This document shows, piece after piece, positions 1 to 7,342 of a DNA stretch of 64,000 nt. Every line of letters begins with the position of its first letter. The stretch's first letter is position 1. The translations under genes and the position numbers were made by a program. Source of the DNA: Dokdonella_A sp044227025 (GTDB taxonomy: Bacteria; Pseudomonadota; Gammaproteobacteria; Xanthomonadales; Rhodanobacteraceae); the NCBI RefSeq assembly GCF_044227025.1, contig NZ_JBGAFX010000001.1:124001-188000 (forward strand), written 5' to 3'. The notes beneath the pieces are model-generated. The model did no database searches. It was not told where the DNA came from and saw only the letters and a program-made list of their open reading frames with translations.

Positions 1-100
1 CGAGGTGCATGGAGCAACGGTATTGCGCAAGCGCTACTCCGCGACCGCCGCGGACTCCCCAGGATCGCCCGATGCGTCCAACGCGGCCAAGGGCGAGTGA
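1..100 (+). CDS. 3' end of a gene entering from the left edge (uncertain)
   Basis: Reading from base 2, the plus strand stays open from the window edge to a TGA at 98-100 and gives a 32-residue tail ending SNAAKGE. The tail is polar and rich in alanine, serine and proline, as loose C-termini often are. It would converge on the minus-strand gene at 197-658, with a strong hairpin between them, which fits the end of a transcription unit. No family can be recognised from so short a piece, and it could be chance. Confidence 0.3.
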   Translation, partial: EVHGATVLRKRYSATAADSPGSPDASNAAKGE

Positions 101-149
101 TTTCATCCCTGGTCAAGTTCGCGGTGTTCGCGTCACTACGGATGCCGCC

Positions 150-177
150 GCAACGGCCGCCCACGGGCGGCCGTTGC
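150..177. terminator. 13-bp perfect hairpin between convergent genes
   Basis: The arms at 150-162 and 165-177 are perfect reverse complements (GCAACGGCCGCCC / GGGCGGCCGTTGC) around a 2-base loop. The hairpin lies 20 bases past the stop of the minus-strand gene at 197-658 and about 50 bases past the possible plus-strand end at 100. There is no T-run on either side, so it may be a Rho-assisted or bidirectional end rather than a classical intrinsic terminator. Confidence 0.5.
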
Positions 178-196
178 GCCTGTTGCCAGGGTCGGA

Positions 197-658
197 CTAC
201 TTGTGGATCGTGCCGGCCTTCTCGATCGTGAAGCCACCGACGCTGACACCCAGTTCGACGCCTTCGCCGGAACCGGCCAGCGCGAGCGAGACGGTGCCCT
301 TCGACAGCACCTGCGCGGTGCCGGACTTCACTGCGCCCGCGCTCACGTCGCCTTGCGCATAGGTACCGAGTACGTCATTGATGTTGTGCACGTCGGTGAA
401 GCGGCCGTGACCGTTGTCGATGTGCGACTTGCCGACCGTGATCCCGCCGCCCTTGGCGGAGATGTCCACGGCCATCGATTCGCCGTTCTCGCACGACACC
501 GTGCCGTGGCCTTCTGCGTGCTTGAAGATCAGCGACCAGCCGGTCAGCGAGAAACTCAACTTGCAGTCGAGGTTGGCCGGCGCCGCGTGCGCCTGGGCGG
601 TACCGAACAGGGCGAGCGCGAGGCCGGCGCCGAGCAGGGGAAGAGTGCGTTGCTTCAT
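197..658 (-). CDS. secreted hypothetical protein, 153 aa
   Basis: The N-terminus MKQRTLPLLGAGLALALFGT followed by AQAHA-APAN is a clear Sec signal peptide with cleavage near residue 26. The mature part is about 127 residues, has two cysteines (near residues 32 and 56, a possible disulfide) and ends in a glycine/valine-rich beta-like stretch (ELGVSVGGFTIEKAG). The pattern of short strands and glycine turns faintly recalls the small secreted DUF992-type proteins, but I cannot assign it. It stands alone on the minus strand, with a strong hairpin downstream. Confidence 0.7.
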   Translation of the reverse strand: MKQRTLPLLGAGLALALFGTAQAHAAPANLDCKLSFSLTGWSLIFKHAEGHGTVSCENGESMAVDISAKGGGITVGKSHIDNGHGRFTDVHNINDVLGTYAQGDVSAGAVKSGTAQVLSKGTVSLALAGSGEGVELGVSVGGFTIEKAGTIHK

Positions 659-737
659 GGCCTGAGTTCCTTGAGTTTGGACCGGGCGCAGTCTCTGCGC
701 AGTCGCCTGAACGGAACGCGACCTGCGTGGCGCACAC

Positions 738-1310
738 TCAGTAACGGGTCAGTTTCGACCACGCAAGCAGTTCGCGCCAGCACGCGAGCTTGTGTGCGCG
801 CGTGAGCGAGGCGTTGGCCGGACTCGTCGATGGCAGCGCGAGCACCTGCGGCATGCGCGCGGCATCGATATCCGGCGCGATGCGGCGCCTGAATACCTGC
901 AGCGCCTTTGCGCCATTCAGCGCGATCGCGGCAATGGTCGGTTCGCGCGCGAGCAGGCCCGCGATGTCGTTCGGCACTTCGCTCGCCACGAGGATGTCGC
1001 TGTCGAGGCTGCCACGTCGCTCGCACCGTTCCAGCACATCCCAGATGCCGACACCTCGCGCATGCAGGCGCGCGATGCGCTCGGCATAGTCTAGCTGGGG
1101 ACCGGCATCGAACAGTTCGCCCATGAACGGCCAGAACAGGTTCTGCGCATGGCCGTACGACTGGCGCAGCGCCAGCGAGGCAAGGCTCGGCACGGTGCCG
1201 AGCACGAGCACGCGGCATTCGGCGCCGATCTGCGGCGGAAAGCTCTCGACGTGCGGCGACGCGTCGGTGGCAGCGACGACCGGCGCATCGGCGCTGCGGG
1301 GGCCCGACAT
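738..1310 (-). CDS. hypoxanthine-DNA glycosylase-like protein (UDG superfamily family 6)
   Basis: The 190-residue product has the layout of family 6 uracil-DNA-glycosylase-superfamily enzymes, which remove deaminated adenine (hypoxanthine) from DNA. After the start come VLVLGTVPSLASL (phosphate-binding strand/loop), then SYGHAQNLFWPFM (the H-x-QN-x-FW motif of this family), GVGIWDVLERC, and near the C-terminus LPSTSPANAS (the substrate-pocket loop). I chose the ATG at 1310 because the upstream ATG at 1352 would overlap the peroxiredoxin gene by 29 bases, while 1310 leaves a 13-base gap. It is probably cotranscribed behind the peroxiredoxin. The activity is inferred from motifs only. Confidence 0.8.
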   Translation of the reverse strand: MSGPRSADAPVVAATDASPHVESFPPQIGAECRVLVLGTVPSLASLALRQSYGHAQNLFWPFMGELFDAGPQLDYAERIARLHARGVGIWDVLERCERRGSLDSDILVASEVPNDIAGLLAREPTIAAIALNGAKALQVFRRRIAPDIDAARMPQVLALPSTSPANASLTRAHKLACWRELLAWSKLTRY

Positions 1311-1323
1311 CGGTGACGCGGAA

Positions 1324-1887
1324 TCAGTCGGTGGCTTTCTTGAGCGCGGCAAGGTCGGCCAGCACCTGTTTGGAGTTTTCCTTCGGATCGACGTCCTTGT
1401 AGCGCCTGGCCACCTTGCCGTCCGGATCGATCAGGAACGTCTCGCGGCGCGCGTAGCTGAAGCCGAGCTTCGAGGTCAGCACGCCATACGCCTTCGCGGT
1501 TGCCCGGTCCGCGTCCGACAGCAGGCGGAACGGCACGTGGTACTTCTCGGCGAATTCCGCATGCGACGCGACGTCGTCGAGGCTGACGCCGAACACGTCC
1601 ACGCCGGCCTTGCGCAGCGCAACGATGTCGTCGCGGAACGTGCACACCTCGGTGGTGCAGCCGGGGGTGAAATCCTTCGGATAGAAATACAGCACGACCC
1701 ACTTGCCGCGCTCCTGCGCCAGCGTGTGCCAATCACCCTTCTGGTCCTGCAGGCGATAGTCGGGAGCGACCTGCCCTGCTTCCGGTCCCGTGATGGCGGG
1801 CTCGTCCGCGCCGAACGACGGCGCGGCGAGCAGCAGGAACAGGAAGCCAAGTACGCTGGCGCGCTTCACGGGAACGACCTCCATCAA
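1324..1887 (-). CDS. exported peroxiredoxin, Bcp/PrxQ type
   Basis: This is a 187-residue AhpC/TSA-fold thiol peroxidase that reduces peroxides with electrons from a thioredoxin-like donor. The active-site signature P70-KDF-T74-PG-C77 holds the peroxidatic Cys77. A second cysteine, Cys82, sits five residues later as in PrxQ/Bcp atypical 2-Cys enzymes. Residues 9-26 (ASVLGFLFLLLAAPSFGA) form a signal peptide absent from ordinary cytoplasmic Bcp, so the enzyme should act in the periplasm. The DNA glycosylase-like gene follows closely on the same strand, so oxidative and base-damage defence may be coexpressed. Confidence 0.9.
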   Translation of the reverse strand: MMEVVPVKRASVLGFLFLLLAAPSFGADEPAITGPEAGQVAPDYRLQDQKGDWHTLAQERGKWVVLYFYPKDFTPGCTTEVCTFRDDIVALRKAGVDVFGVSLDDVASHAEFAEKYHVPFRLLSDADRATAKAYGVLTSKLGFSYARRETFLIDPDGKVARRYKDVDPKENSKQVLADLAALKKATD

Positions 1888-2007
1888 ACGGAACGGTGTG
1901 GCGACGCGATCGACACAGTCTACGCCTGCCCTCGCCGGAAACCGGCGCTCGCCGCGAATCCATTCAGGACGAGTACGCTATGAATGGCGGCGAAGTGGAG
2001 CCGGCCA

Positions 2008-2235
2008 ATGGCGAACATGGTCCTCAAGCATCTGTACCACGCGCGCGGCAGCGACGGGAACGACTACGAGATCCATGTCTATGTCGAACCGGCGAGCCAT
2101 GAGAACGCGCACATCGAGCGTCTCGCAAAAGTCTGCCTGGCCGATGGCGGCGAACTTCGCGTGCTGTCGAAAAGACACTACCGGATCGTCGCGAGCGGGA
2201 TCACGCTCGAGGCGCACGATCCGGGCGCGGTGTAG
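2008..2235 (+). CDS. small hypothetical protein, 75 aa
   Basis: This short frame encodes MANMVLKHLYHARGSDGNDYEI and so on, with no signal peptide or membrane segment. The composition is that of a small alpha/beta protein (alternating EIHVYVEP, then GGELRVLSKRHYRIV). The ATG at 2008 has GGAG eight bases upstream; an in-frame ATG at 1984 would add eight residues. The gene is convergent with the lipoprotein gene at 2302-3000. No family is recognised, and the codon usage looks normal for the window. Confidence 0.5.
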   Translation: MANMVLKHLYHARGSDGNDYEIHVYVEPASHENAHIERLAKVCLADGGELRVLSKRHYRIVASGITLEAHDPGAV

Positions 2236-2301
2236 GGTCGACCCGCCCGCCGGTCTGGAACGCGAAGGGCGGAAGACCGAATCGTCGGGCCGGGGCCCGC
2301 G

Positions 2302-3000
2302 CTACTTCCTTGCAAGCGGCGGAAACTTCGCGGCGTCGTAGCCGCCGACTTCGAACACCAGAGTGCGCGCCGGCTTGCCCTTCTCGGTCACCTCGACGCT
2401 GAATTTCTGCGTGTCGGCGAGCCTGGCGATGAAACCCTTGTCGTCCTTGATGAACAGTGCAGGTTCGCCGGTATCCGGCAGGTACGCCGCGACCTTCTGC
2501 GGCTTGTCGTCGAACTTCGCCGCGAGGTTGCACACGCCGCGACACTCGAAGCCCTTGCCGCCACCGAACAGGTACACGCTCTGCCCCCACGCGGAATGCC
2601 GACGCAGGATCAGTCGCACGCGCTTGTCGGCGGTAGCATCGCTGCTGTAGATCGACGCGGTCACCTGGTCGCCGCCGGATTCCTTGCCGGCCTGGTAGCT
2701 CCACAGCGCGACGAGGCGGCGATGCGTGACCGCAGCCGTGGCTTTCGCGCTGACGCCGGCAAGATCCTTCTGCACTTCCTGCGCCGCCGCGGTTCCCGGG
2801 TATTTCTCGACGATCTCCTTGCCGACGGGTGCCGCGAATTCCCATTGCTGTTGTTGCAGCATCTGGCGCCAGGCTTCGAGCGCCTTCGCCTGTTGCGCGT
2901 CGGCGACCGGCGCCGGCGCGGCATTCGTCGACGGTGGCTGCGACGGTGAACACGCGGCGAGCAGAGCCGCAGCCAGCACGAGGGAAATACGACGACGCAT
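2302..3000 (-). CDS. lipoprotein, hypothetical, 232 aa
   Basis: The protein starts MRRRISLVLAAALLAAC, a type II signal peptide with lipobox L-A-A-C, so it should be lipid-anchored. A proline/alanine linker (SQPPSTNAAPAPVADA) follows, then a helical part (residues about 35-75) and a beta-rich C-terminal domain with two cysteines (FECRGVC). No conserved enzyme motif is visible. The ATG at 3000 is fixed by the lipoprotein signal; the open frame continues further upstream but that extension is not credible. Confidence 0.8.
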   Translation of the reverse strand: MRRRISLVLAAALLAACSPSQPPSTNAAPAPVADAQQAKALEAWRQMLQQQQWEFAAPVGKEIVEKYPGTAAAQEVQKDLAGVSAKATAAVTHRRLVALWSYQAGKESGGDQVTASIYSSDATADKRVRLILRRHSAWGQSVYLFGGGKGFECRGVCNLAAKFDDKPQKVAAYLPDTGEPALFIKDDKGFIARLADTQKFSVEVTEKGKPARTLVFEVGGYDAAKFPPLARK

Positions 3001-3064
3001 GCGGTTCGCTCCGGTGGAAGGCACCGGCCATCCTACCCGCATGCGTCGACTCGCGCCGCGCCCA

Positions 3065-3622
3065 TCAATAACGCCGGCACGGATCGCGACCGGCATTCCT
3101 GTCGTAGGTCGAGACCGACTCGTCGTGCTCGTGGCCGCGGCGCCCGATCGATCCGGCGCGGGCGAGCCGGCGACAAGCCTCGGCGCGCGGCAGCGGCGTT
3201 GCCGACACCTTGACCGGCTTCGCGCCCTGCTTGCGCGATCCGGCCGCAGCGCGAGGATCGGGAATCGACTTCGGACAGCGCGCATGGCGATAGAACACTT
3301 CGCCCCCTGCGCCCCGGCATTCCCACGACATGACCTCGCGCACGCGTGCGGCGCGTGTCGGCCTGCGCGTCTTGTGCTCGCGCTCTCCCCTGCCCATTGG
3401 GGCGCGGGAATGGTCGGAAGCGGGCGCCGCCGCCGGCGCCGCCAGCAACTCGATCTGCGACTGTTGCTGCGTCACCGCGCACACGCGGTCCTGGTATGCA
3501 ATGTGGCCCTGCGTGTCGCGGCACTTGTACACCGAGGCCGCCGACGACGAGGTGGCCGCGACCAGCGCGAATGCGGCGAACATCCGCGCGAGTGCCGTGC
3601 CGTTGCGCCCGATGGCGTCCAT
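3065..3622 (-). CDS. DUF4124-type exported protein
   Basis: The 185-residue protein has a signal peptide (RMFAAFALVAATSSSAAS) followed directly by VYKCRDTQGHIAYQDRVCA. That is the DUF4124 pattern (a short beta domain with two cysteines and a Y-x-D-x-xC core) common in exported gammaproteobacterial proteins of unknown role. A second Cys-containing segment (SWECRGAGGEVFYRHARC) near residue 115 looks like a degenerate repeat of the same domain. The C-terminus is very basic. The gene is divergent from dinB, and the function is unknown. Confidence 0.75.
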   Translation of the reverse strand: MDAIGRNGTALARMFAAFALVAATSSSAASVYKCRDTQGHIAYQDRVCAVTQQQSQIELLAAPAAAPASDHSRAPMGRGEREHKTRRPTRAARVREVMSWECRGAGGEVFYRHARCPKSIPDPRAAAGSRKQGAKPVKVSATPLPRAEACRRLARAGSIGRRGHEHDESVSTYDRNAGRDPCRRY

Positions 3623-3775
3623 GCCGGTCTCCCTCCCTGTGCCGAGCGCGCATGCTCGCGCATGCGCCGCGGGTGCGCGATGGCAGGATCGCGCGACGTC
3701 GCGTAGGAAATCGTCGCGACTGCCTCGCCGCCGTTGCGTGGTAGTAGCATCGCGACCACTCCCACCTGGCCCGCG

Positions 3776-4840
3776 ATGCGCAAGTTCATCCACATCGACA
3801 TGGACGCGTTCTACGCGTCGGTCGAACAGCGCGACGATCCCGCCCTGCGCGGTCGCCCGGTCGTGGTCGCCTGGCGCGGCGCGCGCTCGGTGGTGTGCGC
3901 GGCGAGCTACGAGGCGCGCACGTTCGGCGTGCGCTCGGCGATGCCGGCCGTGCGCGCGGAACGCCTGTGTCCGGACGCGGTCTTCGTGCCGCCCGACTTC
4001 GCGCGCTACAAGGCGGTGTCGCAACAGGTGCGCGAAATCATGCTGCGCCACACCGACCTGGTCGAGCCGCTGTCGCTCGACGAAGCGTATCTCGACGTGA
4101 CCGAACCGAAATCCGAGCTGCCGAGTGCGACCGCGATCGCGCGCGCGATCCGCGCGCAGATCCGCGAGGAGACGCAGCTCACCGCTTCCGCCGGCGTCGC
4201 GCCTGCGAAGTTCCTCGCCAAGATCGCCTCCGACTGGCGCAAGCCGGATGGCCTGTTCGTGATCCGGCCGGACGAGGTCGATGCGTTTCTCGCGCCGCTT
4301 CCGGTCGCGCGCATCCACGGGGTCGGCAAGGTCATGGACGGCAGGCTGGCCGCGCTCGGAATCCGCACCGTCGGAGAACTGCGCGCGTTCGATCCGCTCG
4401 CGCTCGAAGCGCGCTTTGGACGTTACGGCCGACGCCTGTCGGAACTCGCGCACGGCATCGACCACGGCAAGGTTCGGCCGGACCGGCCGACCCAGTCGAT
4501 CTCTTCGGAGGACACGTTCGCGACCGACGTGCCGCTGGGCGAGACGGAAGCCGTGATCCGCGATCTTGCCGCCAGGACGTGGGCAGCGACGCGCCGTACC
4601 GAACGCATCGGCCGCACCGTGGTGCTGAAACTGAAGACACGCGAATTCCGCATCCTTACCCGCAGCCGCACACCGGATGTGGCGCCGCGTTCGGCCGACG
4701 AACTGGCCGCGATCGCGCTGGCGTTGCGCGATGCGGTCGAGCTGCCGGCGATGACCCTGTACCGCCTCGTCGGCGTCGGCCTAGCGAACTTCCACGACCC
4801 CGACGACACGCCGGGGCAGGCGGCACTTTTCGATGCCTGA
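3776..4840 (+). CDS. dinB: DNA polymerase IV (Y-family translesion polymerase)
   Basis: The 354-residue product is a full-length Pol IV, which copies past damaged bases without proofreading. The N-terminal catalytic motif is RKFIHIDMDAFYASVE (metal ligand Asp8). The second catalytic motif, SLDEAYLDVT, holds the Asp-Glu pair near residue 103. The thumb helix-hairpin-helix (ARIHGVGKVMDGRLAALGI) and a little-finger domain follow. I chose the ATG at 3776, which gives the canonical MRKFIHID start; the frame extends 14 codons upstream without homology. The extreme C-terminal beta-clamp tag (QAALFDA) resembles a QLxLF-type motif. No LexA box was found upstream by eye. Confidence 0.96.
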   Translation: MRKFIHIDMDAFYASVEQRDDPALRGRPVVVAWRGARSVVCAASYEARTFGVRSAMPAVRAERLCPDAVFVPPDFARYKAVSQQVREIMLRHTDLVEPLSLDEAYLDVTEPKSELPSATAIARAIRAQIREETQLTASAGVAPAKFLAKIASDWRKPDGLFVIRPDEVDAFLAPLPVARIHGVGKVMDGRLAALGIRTVGELRAFDPLALEARFGRYGRRLSELAHGIDHGKVRPDRPTQSISSEDTFATDVPLGETEAVIRDLAARTWAATRRTERIGRTVVLKLKTREFRILTRSRTPDVAPRSADELAAIALALRDAVELPAMTLYRLVGVGLANFHDPDDTPGQAALFDA

Positions 4841-4936
4841 AGGTCATGCCTGCATCCTGCTTCGTGCTCCACAAGAGCGTGCGGATCTGCTCTTGTAGCG
4901 CCGTGCTTGCTCCGCCGCCTTGTTCTTGCATTCCAC

Positions 4937-4956
4937 GAGCCGGGCAAGCCCGGCTC
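4937..4956. repeat. short palindrome between convergent dinB and permease genes
   Basis: GAGCCGGGC at 4937-4945 and GCCCGGCTC at 4948-4956 form a perfect 9-bp hairpin with a 2-base loop, 20 bases before the permease stop. It looks like one copy of the REP-like 'GAGCCGGGC..GCCCGGCTC' palindromes scattered through Lysobacterales genomes. It may also stop transcription from both sides, but it lacks a T-run. Confidence 0.6.
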
Positions 4957-4976
4957 CACCAGCAAGCGCTCGGCCC

Positions 4977-5960
4977 TCAGCGGATCTGCACCTGCGCGCC
5001 GTGCCAGAGCGCGACGCAGGCATGACACAGCTTCGCCAGCGCGGGCTTCGCTGCTGGCGCTGGCGGGACGACGGCGGGCTTGCGCGCGCCACGCACGGTC
5101 AGCGCGACACCGACGAGCGTGAGTGCGCCACCCGCGATGGCGAGCGTGCCCATGGTCTGGCCGAGCCACAACCACGCGATCAGGCCGGCCAACAGCGGTT
5201 GGCCGTACAGGAAGCTCGACACCACCGACACCGGCGCGCGCGACAACGCGAAGCTCCACGCGATATAGCCGAGGATGGTCGGACCAACCCCGAGCCAGAT
5301 CGCGCTGGCGATCTGCGGTGTCGATGCGAGCGCGATCTTCTCCGGCAGGTGCAGGCCGAACGGCAACAGGCCGAGCGTGCCGACGAAGATGCTCGCGGCG
5401 GTGAAGCCGAGCGGCGTGGTCCGTTGCAGCAGGGGCTTCTGCCCGACGAAGTAGATGCTGGTGACCAGCACGGACACGAGCACGAGCAGGGCCATCGGCT
5501 CGAAGCGGATCGCGCGGCCCGAACCGAGCGTAACCAGCAGCGCACCGGCGAACGCGACTGCGAGGCCGACCAGGATGCGCGCGCCGAGCGATTCGCCGAG
5601 GCGCAACGCCGCAAGGGCCGCGGTGACACCGGGCGCGAGCGAGACGATGACCGCCGCAGAACCGGCCGGCACGCGCGTCATCGCATAGCCGAGCGACAGC
5701 TGGTAAACGGTCATGCCGAGCAGGGCCAGCACGATGACCGCCAGCCAGTCGCGGCGCGGCGGCAGCTTGATCACGCCGAACGCGACCGGCAGCGCGAAGA
5801 TCAGCGAGGCGACGAGGAAGCGCAGCAGCGCAAGCTCGGCCGGCGAGAACGCCTGCAAGCCGTAGGAGATCGCCGCGAACGCGGACGACCAGACCACCAG
5901 CGTGAACGCGGCCGCGATCAGCGGCAGCGCGGTGACGGACGGACGCACGGAGAGGTTCAT
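4977..5960 (-). CDS. EamA/DMT-family permease, 10 TM
   Basis: The 327-residue membrane protein is a drug/metabolite-superfamily exporter with two EamA repeats of five helices each. Examples are LIAAAFTLVVWSSAFAAISY at the start and residues about 180-320 for the second half. The signature glycines and prolines near the end of each repeat (ALLGMTVYQLSLGYAMTRVPAG; GPTILGYIAWSFALSRAP) are present. The ATG at 5960 gives the expected N-terminal helix; the frame runs on upstream through a small gene. It lies eleven bases behind that small gene and opposite a LysR regulator, the typical arrangement for an effector-controlled exporter. The substrate is unknown. Confidence 0.88.
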   Translation of the reverse strand: MNLSVRPSVTALPLIAAAFTLVVWSSAFAAISYGLQAFSPAELALLRFLVASLIFALPVAFGVIKLPPRRDWLAVIVLALLGMTVYQLSLGYAMTRVPAGSAAVIVSLAPGVTAALAALRLGESLGARILVGLAVAFAGALLVTLGSGRAIRFEPMALLVLVSVLVTSIYFVGQKPLLQRTTPLGFTAASIFVGTLGLLPFGLHLPEKIALASTPQIASAIWLGVGPTILGYIAWSFALSRAPVSVVSSFLYGQPLLAGLIAWLWLGQTMGTLAIAGGALTLVGVALTVRGARKPAVVPPAPAAKPALAKLCHACVALWHGAQVQIR

Positions 5961-5970
5961 GATGGCGTGC

Positions 5971-6165
5971 TCAGCAATGCAGTGCGGCGGCCGCGGGCGC
6001 CGGCTCGCGCGGGGTCGGTGTGGCGACACGCGGCGCCGCCGCAGCGTCGGCGGCAGGATCGGCAAGCGCCGGCGACGGGCGCGTCGGCGCCCACGAGATC
6101 GGCTCGACCGGGTAGCCGTGCAGGCCCAGCAAGCCGGCGGCGATACCATTCAATTGCTTCAACAT
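5971..6165 (-). CDS. small hypothetical protein, 64 aa, upstream of the permease
   Basis: The frame starts at an ATG with GGGAGAG a few bases upstream (minus strand) and encodes MLKQLNGIAAGLLGLHGYPV, then EPISW and an Ala/Pro-rich tail ending AAAALHC. The N-terminal third is a short amphipathic or hydrophobic helix; the rest looks disordered. It is eleven bases ahead of the permease gene on the same strand, so translation may be coupled. An ATG 15 bases further upstream (6180) is also possible. The good ribosome site and tight spacing argue that it is real, but no family is known to me. Confidence 0.5.
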   Translation of the reverse strand: MLKQLNGIAAGLLGLHGYPVEPISWAPTRPSPALADPAADAAAAPRVATPTPREPAPAAAALHC

Positions 6166-6275
6166 GGCGCTCTCTCCCATCAGGTTGCGGTGCGGCGTTG
6201 GAGGCGACAAGATAGGCCTCATACGCGTGTTCCGGTAGCGACATGTTTGATAGTCAGGCTTGAGGAATTTCGAAC

Positions 6276-7226
6276 ATGGAACGCACTCCGCTGAACGCCC
6301 TGCAGGTCTTCGTGACGGCTGCGCGCGCGCAGAACATGACGCGCGCGGCGGAGCGCCTGCACCTGACCGTGAGCGCACTCAGCCACCAGGTGCGCCTGCT
6401 CGAGCAACGCCTCGGCGTGACCTTGTTCGTGCGCGGACCGCGTGGCCTCAAGACCACCGCCGAGGGCGCGTTGTTGCTGCAGCGGATCGGCCCGCATTTC
6501 GATGCGATCGACGCCGCGCTCGAGCCGTTGTGCTCGCGCCGCGACTGCGTGCTCAGCATCAGCGCCCTGCCTTCGCTCGCGTCGAGCTGGCTGATGCCGC
6601 GCCTGCCGCAGTTCGTCGCGCAGCATCCGGACTTCGAGTTCAACCTCGATTCGTCGGTCGCGCGCGTCGACTTCGCCGATGGCCGTTTCGACGGCGCCCT
6701 GCGTTATGGCCCTGGCCACTGGGACGGCGTGACTGCGGAACTGCTGTTCGAGGAATGGCTGACGCCGGTCGCGAGCCCCGCGCTGCTGAAGGGTCGCAAG
6801 CCGCCGCGTCTCGACGAACTCGGCGACTGGCCGCTGCTGAGTCCGGACGATCCGTGGCCACGCTGGTTCGAGCAGTTCGGCGGCAAGGAACCGAAACGCT
6901 ACGTCGCGACCTTCAGCGATTCGGACACGCTGCAGCGCGCGACCGCCGAAGGCCTCGGCATCTCGCTCGGCCGCGCCACGCTGATGCGCCCGCTGGTCGA
7001 AAGCGGTCGCCTCGTCGTGTTGTTCCCCGAGCGGATGAAGGCGCGCTACGCGCATTACCTCGTCTACCCCGAACGCTCGACGCGCCATCAGGGCTTCCAG
7101 GCGTTCCGTGCGTGGCTGCATGTGCAAGCGAGCGCGTTCCAGGCGAGCGGCCAGAACGAGCCGTTGCAGGCACCCGCGCGCACCGCCGCGAAGAGCGGCT
7201 CGAAGCCGCGTCGACCACGCGGCTGA
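6276..7226 (+). CDS. LysR-family regulator, GcvA-like
   Basis: The 316-residue protein has the N-terminal winged helix-turn-helix of LysR regulators (LNALQVFVTAARAQNMTRAAERLHLTVSALSHQVRLLEQ split over residues 6-45, with the recognition helix at about 30-45). A linker helix and a periplasmic-binding-like effector domain (residues 90-295) follow. The phrase 'LPSLASSWLMPRLPQF' and the closing 'FQAFRAWL' are typical of the GcvA branch. It is divergent from the small protein and EamA permease, so it likely controls them from the 110-base shared promoter region. The C-terminal 20 residues are a basic, low-complexity extension. Confidence 0.92.
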   Translation: MERTPLNALQVFVTAARAQNMTRAAERLHLTVSALSHQVRLLEQRLGVTLFVRGPRGLKTTAEGALLLQRIGPHFDAIDAALEPLCSRRDCVLSISALPSLASSWLMPRLPQFVAQHPDFEFNLDSSVARVDFADGRFDGALRYGPGHWDGVTAELLFEEWLTPVASPALLKGRKPPRLDELGDWPLLSPDDPWPRWFEQFGGKEPKRYVATFSDSDTLQRATAEGLGISLGRATLMRPLVESGRLVVLFPERMKARYAHYLVYPERSTRHQGFQAFRAWLHVQASAFQASGQNEPLQAPARTAAKSGSKPRRPRG

Positions 7227-7247
7227 ACCGCCGCGAAAGATCGCGGA

Positions 7248-7276
7248 TTCGCGACCTGCGACCGACGGCGTATGAT
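7248..7276 (+). promoter_or_regulatory. sigma-70-like promoter for the PQQ dehydrogenase
   Basis: TTCGCG at 7248-7253 and TATGAT at 7271-7276 are separated by exactly 17 bases. The -10 box differs from consensus at one base; the -35 box is weak. The start codon follows 66 bases downstream of the -10. Identified by eye only. Confidence 0.45.
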
Positions 7277-7342
7277 CGCGCCCGGTCGCCGCTGGCGCAC
7301 GCCGCTCGACGGTGATCTCCCGCCCTTGCCGGAGTCGCCCTC

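Noticed and set aside
9..362. 117-residue plus-strand frame at the left edge
   Set aside because: It runs antisense through a well-supported signal-peptide gene and across a hairpin; its composition is low-complexity Pro/Thr/Ser.
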